Source: Paramecium sonneborni (Eukaryota; Ciliophora; Oligohymenophorea; Peniculida; Parameciidae). From it: a stretch of 64,000 nt of DNA. The stretch is from assembly GCA_905182985.1 (NCBI GenBank), contig CAJJDN010000083.1:340128-404127 (forward strand), read 5' to 3'. Below are positions 26,369-38,480 of this stretch, piece by piece. Position 1 is the stretch's first letter. Each line of letters starts with the position of its first letter. The position numbers and the translations under genes are program-made. The notes under the pieces are model-generated. The model was not told the origin of the DNA, ran no database searches, and saw only the letters and a list, made by a program, of their open reading frames with translations.

Positions 26369-26851
26369 TTAATATTTTTTAAAGCCTTTCAAAATTTTGG
26401 TTTAATTTAGTAATTCTTGTACTATAAATATTAAAATATAATAATTTATAAAAATTTATAAAATTTTATAAAAATCATCTTTTCAATTATTCTTCTAACT
26501 CATAATTATATGTGCATTTCATTATAAACCCATCCTAACTTTTCTATAGCAAATAAATGACAAATTAGAATGACAATTGAATTTTACAGTTTTCTGATTC
26601 TAATTTTAAATCATAATTATGAGTATCTAAAAATTATAATTAAGAATATGTGATTAGAAAAGATTATCTTATTGAAATCGATAATTATCAAAAATATAAT
26701 GTTTTTTATAATAATAATTAATCTACTTTTCAAAGTATAATTATATCTTTAAATAGGACTTCAATAATTATGTATAAGTATAAAAGTATCAACAATTTTA
26801 GATGATTAATTGAATAATTAATTTTTGAAAATTTTATGATGATAATTTTAT

Positions 26852-29800
26852 TCAATTTAATTATATGGATTTTAATTTCTCATTAATATAATCATTTTCT
26901 TAAGATCCCTCTAGTAATGCATCTTCATAAACAGTAATTGCTTCTTTGTATTTTTTTAATTCTAGTAATGAATCAGCTAAATGATAAAATTGATTTAATT
27001 ACCTTTTTATATAAGATATGAAGGATCTTAAGAAATGAATAAAGCAATATCTAATTAGATTACTGCTTCTTTATATCTTTTTAGGCAATGTAAAGCTTAT
27101 CCTATTATATATTTAGAATTCGAAATATACCTTTTAATGCATATGCTTTATGTTAAGTGTTATCAAGGAGAATAACACTGTTCAATGAAGCTATAGCATC
27201 TTCAAAATGATGCTATTTGATTTAACTGATGGCTAAAAATAAGTAAAAATTTAACCTTTTATAAGATAAGATCCGAAACGTGAAGGATCAATCTTTATAG
27301 CTAGATTTGAAATTTTTATAGCTTCTTCATGCTGATCCATAAAGTTTAAACATTATGCTAAATTATATTTTATTTTTAACCCTTATTTTTATGTGCAATC
27401 CAATTATTAGGATCGATTTCTATGATTTTATCAAAATATTTAATAGCCTACTAGTAATCTTTTAATTTAATTAGTTTATCACCTTATTAAAGATGAGAAC
27501 TAATTTCTGAATTATCGATTTTCTTGGATTTTGTTGAATCATTTTATAACTATATTTCGGAATTCTTTTTATATTTACATATACTAGTTTTTATTCATTT
27601 TATTAATTCTCAAAGAATTATATCAAGAAATTATTTAGAAAACTCTCGAATTAGTTTATTTATGATTATTAATAAGGATTTAGTAAAATTTATTCTTTTT
27701 TTTTATCTTTTATTTGAATTATTTAATACCTTCAATTGCTTATTAATCATCTAGTGGAATAGATTTTATCTTTTAAAAATATGTAATAATTTGCTCAGGA
27801 CGAATCTCATTTAAATTTAATCATAACATTTTACCTTATTCTTAATTTTCTCCAAATATTGATAAAACTGTTCTCTTCATTTCATTCATTTCCTATGATG
27901 AAATTTGGTTTTTGTTTTATTGACCATTCATTTTATTATTTTAAAAAAGTAATGAAAGAGTTCCTTAAGAATTTATCAAAAATCCTTTAATAATATTTTC
28001 CATAGCTTATTAATATTATTTTAATAGTAATAATGCTTCCCCTGTTAATAATATTAATTTTATTACCTTTTTTTAAATAAAATTAAAAACATTAAGAGTT
28101 TTAAGATATGATTTGATCACAAATTTCGATAACACTCTCAAATTCTTTCTTTTACATTAAAATTTATACTATTAATATCATAAATTTAATACTTTTCCAA
28201 TTCAGAGCCTCTGAACAAGTTGGTTCAATTTTCAGAACTTATTCAAATATTTCTAATGATTATTGATAATCATTTGTAATAAATAAGTCGATTCCTAATT
28301 TTAAAATGTTAAACACTTACCTTATTGAATCATTACATCAACTATATCTTAATTTTAAAATGCTATTTGATTTAAATTCTGATTGATAGCAACTTTTAGA
28401 TTTGGATTTTGTAATATCATTTACTCTAATTTCTATAAAGAATCCATTATNTGAAATTTTTATAGCTTCTTCATGCTGATCCATAAAGTTTAAACATTAT
28501 GCTAAATTATATTTTATTTTTAACCCTTATTTTTATGTGCAATCCAATTATTAGGATCGATTTCTATGATTTTATCAAAATATTTAATAGCCTACTAGTA
28601 ATCTTTTAATTTAATTAGTTTATCACCTTATTAAAGATGAGAACTAATTTCTGAATTATCGATTTTCTTGGATTTTGTTGAATCATTTTATAACTATATT
28701 TCGGAATTCTTTTTATATTTACATATACTAGTTTTTATTCATTTTATTAATTCTCAAAGAATTATATCAAGAAATTATTTAGAAAACTCTCGAATTAGTT
28801 TATTTATGATTATTAATAAGGATTTAGTAAAATTTATTCTTTTTTTTTATCTTTTATTTGAATTATTTAATACCTTCAATTGCTTATTAATCATCTAGTG
28901 GAATAGATTTTATCTTTTAAAAATATGTAATAATTTGCTCAGGACGAATCTCATTTAAATTTAATCATAACATTTTACCTTATTCTTAATTTTCTCCAAA
29001 TATTGATAAAACTGTTCTCTTCATTTCATTCATTTCCTATGATGAAATTTGGTTTTTGTTTTATTGACCATTCATTTTATTATTTTAAAAAAGTAATGAA
29101 AGAGTTCCTTAAGAATTTATCAAAAATCCTTTAATAATATTTTCCATAGCTTATTAATATTATTTTAATAGTAATAATGCTTCCCCTGTTAATAATATTA
29201 ATTTTATTACCTTTTTTTAAATAAAATTAAAAACATTAAGAGTTTTAAGATATGATTTGATCACAAATTTCGATAACACTCTCAAATTCTTTCTTTTACA
29301 TTAAAATTTATACTATTAATATCATAAATTTAATACTTTTCCAATTCAGAGCCTCTGAACAAGTTGGTTCAATTTTCAGAACTTATTCAAATATTTCTAA
29401 TGATTATTGATAATCATTTGTAATAAATAAGTCGATTCCTAATTTTAAAATGTTAAACACTTACCTTATTGAATCATTACATCAACTATATCTTAATTTT
29501 AAAATGCTATTTGATTTAAATTCTGATTGATAGCAACTTTTAGATTTGGATTTTGTAATATCATTTACTCTAATTTCTATAAAGAATCCATTATAGAATT
29601 TAAATTGCTCATAAATTATGCTTTTTTTTATTAAAATAATGTTTTACATTCCATCTCCTTTTCAATTATATTATTTTAATGTTTAAGGAAATCTATATCT
29701 ATTTCCTTATGAAGGTTTGGCCCTTCTTTCATATGCTAATCAATTTATTTTAAACTTTTGATTTAATCTTCTATTTTTTAAATGATATTTGTGATAAACT

Positions 29801-30044
29801 CATCAAATTTAGCCTTAAATTCTTTTAGTTATAAAATAAACTATGAATGGACTTTTTAATTTTGATTAATCAATTTAGATAAATTTTTAAAAGTTTTACA
29901 ATCATTTTAATGTTGGGAATGGAATTATTTTATACAATTATAACAAAAAGGAGAATTATTATTGCATGTTAAAGATAAGCATATTCCAATTATATCTTCT
30001 TAATGCTTTTGTCCTTTGCATTACTAATTTGATTCATTTTTCAT
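26852..30044 (-). CDS. Zinc-motif + coiled-coil + TPR repeat protein (interrupted by an assembly duplication)
   Basis: Two contigs overlap here. The N-terminal part is read from ATG 30044 into the right copy, the rest from the left copy down to TGA 26852-26854. Collapsed, it is about 614 residues with eight introns (left-copy positions 28295-28320, 28042-28066, 27707-27729, 27550-27578, 27358-27380, 27233-27255, 27102-27130, 26977-27002). Residues ~8-50 hold a B-box-like Cys/His motif (CKGQKHQ ... CNNNSPFCYNCIKQFHSQHQNDC). A coiled coil follows, then TPRs such as LKLKDYQQAIKYFDKIIEIDP and CLKRYKEAVIQLDIAL. Several introns fall at the same place, after the Lys-Gly that ends each repeat. One in-frame TGA (27821-27823) interrupts an otherwise continuous frame (reads GKML, stop, LNLNEIRPEQ). 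TPRs are protein-binding scaffolds. Confidence 0.7.
27308..28450. repeat. Exact duplication 3, left copy (1,143 bp)
   Basis: Identical by eye to 28452-29594 across a single N at 28451. It lies wholly inside the zinc-motif/TPR gene, so uncorrected annotation would split that gene in two. Confidence 0.85.
28452..29594. repeat. Exact duplication 3, right copy
   Basis: Second copy of 27308-28450; it continues upstream into the N-terminal exon of the TPR gene. Confidence 0.85.
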
Positions 30045-30095
30045 TTTTTAATTATTAAAATTATTTGCTAACCATAATTATACAAAGTGTAATTA
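30045..30095. promoter_or_regulatory. 51 bp bidirectional promoter region
   Basis: Only 51 bp separate the start codons of two divergent TPR-type genes (30044 minus, 30096 plus). Any promoter and both 5' leaders must fit here or overlap the genes. The sequence is A/T-rich with no recognised element. Confidence 0.45.
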
Positions 30096-31535
30096 ATGAA
30101 CTTATCTTCAGATATCGATATAGAATTAAAAAAAAGTGCAAATTATCTAATTTCTAGTTTCTTGTTTAGTTTAGTCTGGTAGATTAACCGAAGCCTTAAA
30201 AGAGGTAGATATTGCAATATTGAAAAATAAAAATGAATTAGAACTTTATAAAACTAAAAGTATTTATTATAATTAAATCAATCTTTAGCAAGAATTTTAG
30301 ATTCTTTGGGCCATTTTAATGAAATCATAGATACTTGGGAAGAAGGAATATAAAATAATAAAAATGAATTTCTCTTTTATTAAGAGAAAGGTAAATTAAT
30401 TAGAACATATTTAATTAGTTTATGCATTAAAGAGTTAAAATAAGCTAGAAGAAATAATTTAATGTTATGATTATGGAATAATGAACAATAAGAATGACCC
30501 TTTATTTTATACTTATAAAAGTAAATATTCTAATTATAATATTTTAGATAGTGAGCTAGAACGATAAAATAAAAAAGAAGAAGTAATAAAAGTATGGGAG
30601 TTAGGAATTGATAATAATAAAACAGACCCTTATTATTATAAAAGAAAAGGTAATTAAAGTTTTGTTATTTAATAGTATAGGCATTAATTGATTTGTTTGG
30701 AGCAGAAAATAGTTGGGAAAAGATTGTTTAATGTTGGGATCAAGCAATTTAAAATGGAAATGATGCTGTGTTTTATTTTAAATCTAAAGGTAATTTTGTA
30801 ATCAAATTTATAGCTAGTGCTTTAGAATAATTAGAAAGATGGGATGAAGTTATTTAATGTTTAAATTAAGGTATAAATTAACATAAACATGTTTAATTTT
30901 TGTATGATGATAAAGGTATTCAAAATTTTATTATTTTAGCAAACTATTTAAAAAAATTGAATAGATTAGAAGCAATTATTGAGTGTTGGGATGATGGAAT
31001 TAAAAATAATCCACATAATAGATATTTTTATGGAAAAAAAAGTATATTTTATTATAAAAGTTTTAGTTAAAGCATTAGAAGATTAAGAAAAAATTGAATA
31101 AATTATTAAAGAATCCAGTATTTATATCAAATAATTTAATGATATAATATTTTATGAAGCTAAAGGTAATCATTTAAATAATACTAAAAGCTAAATGTTT
31201 GTAAATTTAAGGAATGAAAGAAGAAGTAATCTAATGTTGGGATGAAGGAATTGAATAGAATTAATATTAAATATCATTTTACCTAAAAAAAAGTATTTTA
31301 TTCAAATAAATTTAGTTGAAGCACTAAAGAATTAGTAAAGATGGATAGATTCAATTTAATGTTGTGATTAAGTTCTTTCGAAAAAAATTTTGGAAAGTCA
31401 AGAAATATATTCAAATAAAGGTTTTCTAAAATATAATTTGTAGAGCATTCATTAGAATAATTAAAGTAGTTTAGGTAAGCTATCTAGTATTCAAGATTGA
31501 TTCAATCAGATTAGAATCTAAAATTCTGGTTTTGA
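30096..31535 (+). CDS. TPR-like repeat protein with one repeat per exon
   Basis: Twelve exons, 387 residues; internal exons are 102, 102, 102, 102, 114, 102, 102, 99, 102 and 105 nt, separated by phase-1 introns of 22-29 nt. Each ~34-residue exon product has the same shape: A-L ... L-x-x-x-E-E-I-I-x-C-W-D-x-G-I-x-N ... F-Y-x-x-K-(G/S), for example EVIQCLNQGI and AIIECWDDGIKNNP. The 34-residue period and helix pattern are TPR-like, although the W at mid-repeat is unusual. The intron always follows the last Lys codon. The protein should be an all-helical solenoid for binding a partner; no catalytic part is seen. The first intron (30136-30157 or a longer form) is the least certain. It is divergent from another TPR gene only 51 bp away. 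Confidence 0.72.
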
Positions 31536-33581
31536 TTATATTATTCTATTAAATTTCAATAACTTAATATAATTTGATATTATCCTAAATACAATTCTAA
31601 AAAAATAATTTTGAATTAGCTATTTAATGAGGATAATGGGGTGGTTTTAATTCTAGAATACTCTTTTATTAATACTAATTAAAAAAAAATAATTAGCTTT
31701 TTAAATTTGTATTATTTTAAATTAAAAATGTAATAATTAGTCTGATGTGAGGCTATAAAATTTGGAAATATTAAATATATACAAATAATAAAAAATTGAT
31801 AAAAAATTAAGAACAATTAAGATGCAAAAAAAACAAGATTAATCTGAATTATTTTAAGTCTTATGCATTGCTTTCAAAAAGAATAAAAATGATCACTTAA
31901 AATTTTTATCTAGTTGAAGGAAAATACAGGATTTCACAAGGGAAGTTTAAAGGAAAACTAATGAAAATGTAGAATTCGTGTTTTTGGGCATAGCCTTAAT
32001 GATGACAGTAATGATATAATTAGATTAAAATTTTGAAATACAATATGATCTTGTTTGAATCAAATTAATTGTTATTCATTTTTTAGTTGGTTCATCATTA
32101 TAAAGAATTTTGAATATTAAAGTATGACTTAAATTGCCTCTTTGTTAAACATAAAATATCCCTTCTTTTTCTCAAAGAAATCTACCATTTACCCATCTCT
32201 CTTATCCTTTTTGATTCCCCTTAATTATATCTGCTGTTTCAGGGTGTGGTTATTTAAAAAGAAAGTTTTTCAAACTCTATACCTGAGAATGTTTTCTCAT
32301 TAAAATTTTGAAAATACATATTTGATTTGAAAAAATTTCAATCTTAACTTACTCGGTAACATAAATTGGACATTTCTTTGTTTTTTTCAATATTTTGATG
32401 TTGTAAAAAGCAGAGCTACAATATTATTTGGCGAATAATTTCTATATAACTTACCCAAATTTGCCAACTCTTTTTTTTTTTAAAATAATTGAATTGTTGA
32501 TGAAAATTAAATTTTGCCCACAAAGCTTTTCAATTTGATATAAATAGATGATAACTTAGGGATTGAGTTTTATAAAATAAAATGAATAAATAGTGAGTGA
32601 TACATTCCCTTAAAATAAGTTGTAAAATTGAATTCTAAAGAAAATTCTATATAAAATCTAAAATTTATTTTTGGATTTGATTATCTTATATTAGATTGCC
32701 TTTGTTCTCATAACAATAATTACTTCTAGAATTAAATTCTACGCATTACTTTTGATTATAATTAAAATTAATAGTTACATATAATAGCCAAAATGTAAGT
32801 ATGTTTGAATTAAAACTAATATTTTGGAAGTAACCTCATTAGTATTAAAAAAAACATATTTTAAATTATGATAATTAATTTTTAACTGTGTAAATTCTTA
32901 TTAAAAAAAATGCCAGCTATATTATAGTAGATATCCCTAAGTGCGCTTTTTTTTATACCTAATTTATTATAATATTATTTATTGGGTTTTCTTAAATTTA
33001 CTCCATTAAATTTTATATACATTACAAATCATGTGGATAACTTTATTCAAGCAAGAACAATCAATGTTGATTTTTTGGCTTAAAAAAATATATATGTCTT
33101 CCAATATCATTAAATATATTTTTTTTTTCTAAATGGTTTTTGATTTTCTAATTTTCAAACAGAAAATATTTTGAGTTTCTAAAGCTCAAAAGCACATCCA
33201 ACAATGGCAAATTCATTTAAATGAAACGTAATCAGAGAATTTGATATTAAAAAAAAGGTAAAATTTAGGAATATAGAAATTAATTCAAGAAATATTATTT
33301 ATTAATGCGCTAATTTTATATTTAGAAATGATTTTAAAATAAGTTTAATGATTAAATTTGCATAAAAAATAAAAAATTTTAAATAAAATGATTATTTCTA
33401 AAATTATTTTAAATTTAAATTACCTATTACTGAATTTTTTTATCTACAAATCTAATGAATTATAAAATAAAATAAATATACATAAAGATCAAGCATATAT
33501 TATAATATAATATATCTTCATAAAGCACTAATATAAATATCTACTTAATTTGTATCACCAGAAGGGAATGTTTAAGTAAAA
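31536..33581. other. Gene-poor AT-rich region
   Basis: About 2 kb with no convincing exon chain on either strand. Short coding-like stretches occur on the minus strand near 32.1-32.3 kb but are not connected. It ends at an assembly gap. Confidence 0.4.
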
Positions 33582-33730
33582 NNNNNNNNNNNNNNNNNNN
33601 NNNNNNNNNNNNNNNNNNNNNNNNNNNNNNNNNNNNNNNNNNNNNNNNNNNNNNNNNNNNNNNNNNNNNNNNNNNNNNNNNNNNNNNNNNNNNNNNNNNN
33701 NNNNNNNNNNNNNNNNNNNNNNNNNNNNNN
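33582..33730. other. Assembly gap (149 N)
   Basis: A run of N within non-coding sequence. Confidence 0.95.
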
Positions 33731-33971
33731 AGAATAACACTGTTCAATGAAGCTATAGCATCTTCAAAATGATGCTATTTGATTTAACTGATGGCTAAAA
33801 ATAAGTAAAAATTTAACCTTTTATAAGATAAGATCCGAAACGTGAAGGATCAATCTTTATAGCTAGATTTGAAATTTTTATAGCTTCTTCATGCTGATCC
33901 ATAAAGTTTAAACATTATGCTAAATTATATTTTATTTTTAACCCTTATTTTTATGTGCAATCCAATTATTA
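33731..33971 (-). pseudogene. Third, partial copy of the TPR gene (241 bp)
   Basis: Identical by eye to 27169-27409, covering one TPR exon, two introns and parts of neighbouring exons. At 33972 it changes abruptly to unrelated AT-rich DNA. The break follows a TTA, so a TA dinucleotide lies at the junction. It starts directly at the N gap. It may be a chimeric contig end, a relic duplication or an alternative rearrangement product. Confidence 0.7.
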
Positions 33972-35151
33972 TTACAATTTATGTTTTTGATAATGAATGA
34001 AATTTCAAAAAAAGGATTCACTTTCTAAAAATTACTTCATTTAATAAAAAATTTTTTTTTTCTAACCTTTAATATTTGCTATCATAGCAAAGCTATAGCA
34101 TATAAATTTAGTTAGATCCCTATTTAGAAATTACTTTTTCACAATAAAAGTCTTCATTTTAATAAAAAATATTATCGGTAGAGCGCTTTTTAAAGAGATA
34201 ATAATCAAAAGAAAATAAACTTTATTTTAAAAATTAATAATGAATATTATGAAAAAAAGATATATTCTAAAGTAAAAAATATTTGATTAAGACGAAATTG
34301 TTTGTGTTTAATTATTCAAGGTTAAATTTACTGTTATTTATTAATCAAGGAAAATAACAAAATACAAGATTTAAAAATATTTGTTGATTAAATTATAATT
34401 GGAAATTTTTATTTAATTAATTCAATGAATCCTAAAAATTATTAAATATTAAAAAATTTTATAATTCAAATCTATTATTAATAAATATTTTTTCTTGATT
34501 TTATTAGTGAAGTAACAAGGCTTTTATATTAAATACTGATTCTAATTTAAAAAATATTTTATCGAATTTATTAAAACTTATAAATGTTCAAACTTTAATA
34601 TTTTCTCTTGTAAACTTTGACTTTACTTTAAAAGTTCAGAGATTAATTGAATATTTAATGATAAATCATAGATAATTAATAATTTAGAATTGAGTTGAAT
34701 TAATTTAGTCAAACAAATGAAAATTAATTTTGACGTATAAATAAATTTTTATTTTAAATCTTGCCTTTAAAGAAGCTAATATAATTTTTTTTCTATATAT
34801 AAGTAGTTTGATAACGATGAAACTTTAAATAACATACTGTCGAGATTATTGATTTAATTTATCAGGAAAATGATTTTTATTTTTAAATAATTAAAATATA
34901 TCTTTAATAGAGCATTCTTAAATGATGAATAAACGTTTTATATTAAGAATTAAATTAACAGTAAATTTGAAATTTATTGTACTGATAAATAGAAGACGTA
35001 ATTATACAAATTGCTTGAAAATAATTGATTAATGGAAAATAGTCTAAAAATTAGAATTAATAAATAATGAATTATAAATAATTGAATATTAAATTTGGTA
35101 GTGTTTAAATGGGTATTTACCAAATTTTATCATGATTATTTATTATAAAAA
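33972..35151. other. Intergenic AT-rich region
   Basis: About 1.2 kb, densely A/T, with frequent TGA in all frames; no gene, repeat or RNA gene recognised. The 3' end should include the promoter of the WD40 gene. Confidence 0.5.
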
Positions 35152-36813
35152 ATGTTTAAATCTTGTATGATAGAAAGAGAAAAGGATCTAAGATGTAGTA
35201 ATAATCATAAGCAGCCTATTCTTATGGTTGTTCTTGATCCAAAATTAGAATTAAACTAGAGACTTTTATGTGCAGATTGTATAAAAGGGTTTAAGACAAA
35301 TGTTACAACAATGGGCTATGAATTAGTTTGTAAAACAATAAGAGAGAATTAAAATCAAAAGATTGAAACAATAGAGAAGCTTGTTCAATAAAATGTTATA
35401 TAGATAGAGGAGCTTTTGGGAAATATTCATAAATTAAAATCTTAGATTGCTTTTTAATTAGATGAAATAATAGGATTTAGTAGTGGATGGATTCAAAATT
35501 TATAATAGGTAGGACATGATCATTCTCATTATAGTTTTCATGCGGAATTAAGAAATATAATCACTAAGTCTTTAGAAAATAAAAATGATAAATCTATTTT
35601 GATTAATGAAATTAATACAGTAAATGATTTTTGGAAATTAAAAATAAATGAAAAGTTGGAATTACTTAATAATTTTAAGTAATATTAAAAATGTTAAGAG
35701 ATATTATTAAATATTAATAGATAAATAGATGTAAAAGAGGAAGGGATTTAATCTTAAAAGTTATCTTAATAAAAAGAATTATAAATATAATCAGTTTAAG
35801 ATTTATGTTAATCATAAAATAGAATTAATTTAGAAGATTAGATATAAATATAATTAAAAGATGATTTTATTAAATAGAACAACAAATGTTATGCTATAGC
35901 TTTTAATAAAAGTGGATCATAAATGGTATCCATGAATAATTTTGATATTAGAATATGGACTATGAATGAAGGTAAATTAAATTTAGAATCTACTCTATAT
36001 GGACATAGCAGTTATATATACTGTTTAATATATAGTAAATTACAAGAGAGTTTTATATCTAGTTCTAATGATAAAACTATTATTTGTTGGAAAAAAATTA
36101 ATTAAAATGATTGGAAGAAATCTCATTAATATAGATAACATAAGGGTTGGATTGGAAGCATGGTTCTTAATAAAAATGAAACCTAACTCTTTTCAGGAGG
36201 AGGAGATTTTTAGATTATTGTTTGGTAAGTTGATTTGAATTAAAATGAATTATAATATCTTTATTCCCTAGAGAAACACACTAATAGCATAAGAGCCATA
36301 AGTTTAAATGATTCTGAAAATGTGTTTATTTCTTGTGGAGATGATTAATAAATAATTATTTGGGAAATTGGATAACATAATAAATTTTAATTTAAGTAAG
36401 TTTTTACATAGTTTATTAATTCTACAGGATGTCATCTAAAGTTTTTAAATGATAATCAATTCATATGGGTTCCTTATAGCAAAGAATTAAATTTTATTTG
36501 CATGTTCTAATAAAAACTTGGAATATTCACTGAGGATACTGAAAATAGAATTTAATTAAATTCTAATAATAATAAAAATGTTGGTTGCTCTTTATTCCCA
36601 ATAGTCTATTTGAAAGATAAAAATGCATTATTTATTAGATCTAAAAATATTATTTATATATTGAGAGAACTAGATGGTAAATTTTTGGTTGTTAATTAAT
36701 TGAATTGTATTACTAATTGGAATTTTGGAACTGTGACAGATGATGGTAAATATTTAGTAGTCTGGGATGATCATAAAAAAGGCTATTAATCCATTGAATT
36801 ATCATATAAATGA
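35152..36813 (+). CDS. Zinc-motif + coiled-coil + WD40 protein
   Basis: An intronless frame of 554 codons (553 residues) from ATG 35152 to TGA 36811-36813. The N-terminus (MFKSCMIEREKDLRCSNNH, then LLCADCIKGF) carries a C-x3-H ... C-x2-C cluster resembling the B-box-like module found at the start of many Paramecium WD40 proteins. Residues ~60-230 are a helical, coiled-coil linker. From ~245 there are WD40 repeats: YGHSSYIYCLIYS ... SSSNDKTIICWKK, HKGWIGSMVLNKNE ... SGGGDFQIIVWQ, HTNSIRAISLNDSE ... SCGDDQQIIIWE and weaker later blades, enough for one propeller. WD40 propellers are interaction platforms; the partner is unknown. It shares the N-terminal type with the TPR gene at 26852-30044, which suggests domain shuffling. 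Confidence 0.85.
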
Positions 36814-37071
36814 AATAATAATTATTAAATTTAATCAAAAAATTTGCGTTTTCAAATGTATTTCATTTACTTTAATAAATTATTTAGGAAGTTATATGAA
36901 TAAATATCTATCTGAATTTTTGTATTTTTCACTTCTTTAATTTGAGTAATATCATCTATAAAGTAGTTTTAAAGAATATTAAACAATGAAATTAAAATTA
37001 ATTATCAAGAAGTCCAATCCTGAAATTAAAATAAGTTTAAACAATCAGATTTTGAAATCAATCTTTGAATA

Positions 37072-37308
37072 ATGGCTGATAATTCTGCAAATTCCTAGAT
37101 GTATCAATGTAGGAGAAAAGCTTATCTTTTAAGGCAAGATGAAATGATTACAAAAAATATCCTTTTTTAAGTGACTCTATTAGCAATCTATTATATAAAG
37201 TATTTATTTTAGAATTTAACAATTTATCTCTTTAAGTTTTTTATTAATTGTTCGTTCCATTTTTAGATCCTTTAGATATATCAATAGCAAAGATGCGTTA
37301 ACCAATGA
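37072..37308 (+). CDS. Possible small membrane protein
   Basis: An ATG-started open frame of 79 codons. The start is polar (MADNSANSQMYQCRRKAYLL); the rest is hydrophobic and aromatic with one likely membrane span. No homolog is recognised. Chance openness is a real alternative given the single stop codon. Confidence 0.3.
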
Positions 37309-37917
37309 ATCTTCAGGTTTATTTTTGATATGGATCATTAATTAATTCAATATTTATGTACCCTAAACAACTGCATAAATAAACAAAATATATCTTCACA
37401 AAATGTCAATACATTTATATTTAATTAAATTGATGAATTCTGAATTATATTTTTTTATATTGGTTTAAAAATATATTTTAAGCTACTAAAATAGAAAATT
37501 CATTATAATAATATATTGATGGAATAAATAGTAAAAGATTAGAATAACTTTTTTATTTTTTTGACAATATTTGATAAAGTGATAATTATATTAGCTTAAA
37601 ATAAGAATAAAAGCAATTTATTCATTAGATAATACTCTTAGAATCAAAAAAAAAAGAAATTGAGAAAAGTGATCAAAATGTGATTAAAATTAAAATTAGT
37701 TATTTAATATAGAATTTATTTAGATTTTCTGAGTTTATATCAATTTTAAAATATATAAATGCTTCAATTTTATTATATCAAGAATAAATCAACCAGTTTA
37801 ATTCATTAATAAGACATAAAATTAAGAGGAAATAATTATTTCATATAAAAATATTTGAAATTATGATGGAAATATAATTATTTTAATCAGAGAATGTTTT
37901 TATCCTATAATTATAAT
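37309..37917. other. Intergenic AT-rich region
   Basis: No exon chain or repeat recognised. Confidence 0.4.
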
Positions 37918-38480
37918 TCATAAAACTAACTAAGAATCTCCTACCATTTCGCAAAAATTAATTATAAAACATCTTTAATAGCTCATTACATTTTTAGGAT
38001 CAAGTAAGATTGCTTAATTATAATCATTCAAAGCTTCTTCTTTCTGTCTATTTTAATTAAATAAGCTGCCTAAGATTATGAATAACAATTCAGCTTAATT
38101 ATAATCAATTAATACTTTTTCATTTTCCTCAATATCTTTATAAAACAATCAATTTTTTTTTTATTTTAAACTACAGCACTATTATCCCACTAGATTATAT
38201 CATAAATAAATTTGATTTTCTTATTATTCAAAATCATGAAATTTTCTTACACTTAATCTATTTTTTATGATTAATTCTAAACTTATAATTAATTTATTGT
38301 CAAATCTTCATTCTTAAGCATCTTTATATTTTGAAAATCATTTTTAATTATATAAAGTAATTCATGATTTATTAAACAATAAGAACATACATACACTAAT
38401 TAATGATTATCACAAATTAACCTTAGTATTTAAATGATCGACTTATAAATAATCTTAAATATTATGAATCCTCAGATAAT
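37918..38480 (-). CDS. Probable zinc-motif/TPR gene or relic, model incomplete
   Basis: The minus strand encodes a Cys/His cluster (LICDNHQLVYVCSYCLINHE, near 38.4 kb), a Gln-rich linker and, near the 3' end, a clear TPR (KEEALNDYNQAILLDPKNV) that ends at TGA 37918-37920. The two parts are in different frames. A 39 nt intron ending near 38138 could join them, which is long for this genome, and no start codon is in frame upstream of the Cys/His part. It resembles a shortened relative of the zinc-motif/TPR gene at 26852-30044. It may be a real gene with unresolved introns or a decaying copy. Confidence 0.45.

Noticed and set aside
29621..29647. 27 nt GTA...AAG candidate intron in the TPR gene N-terminal exon
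   Set aside because: The frame is continuous without removing it and the sequence reads as coding; removal is not required.
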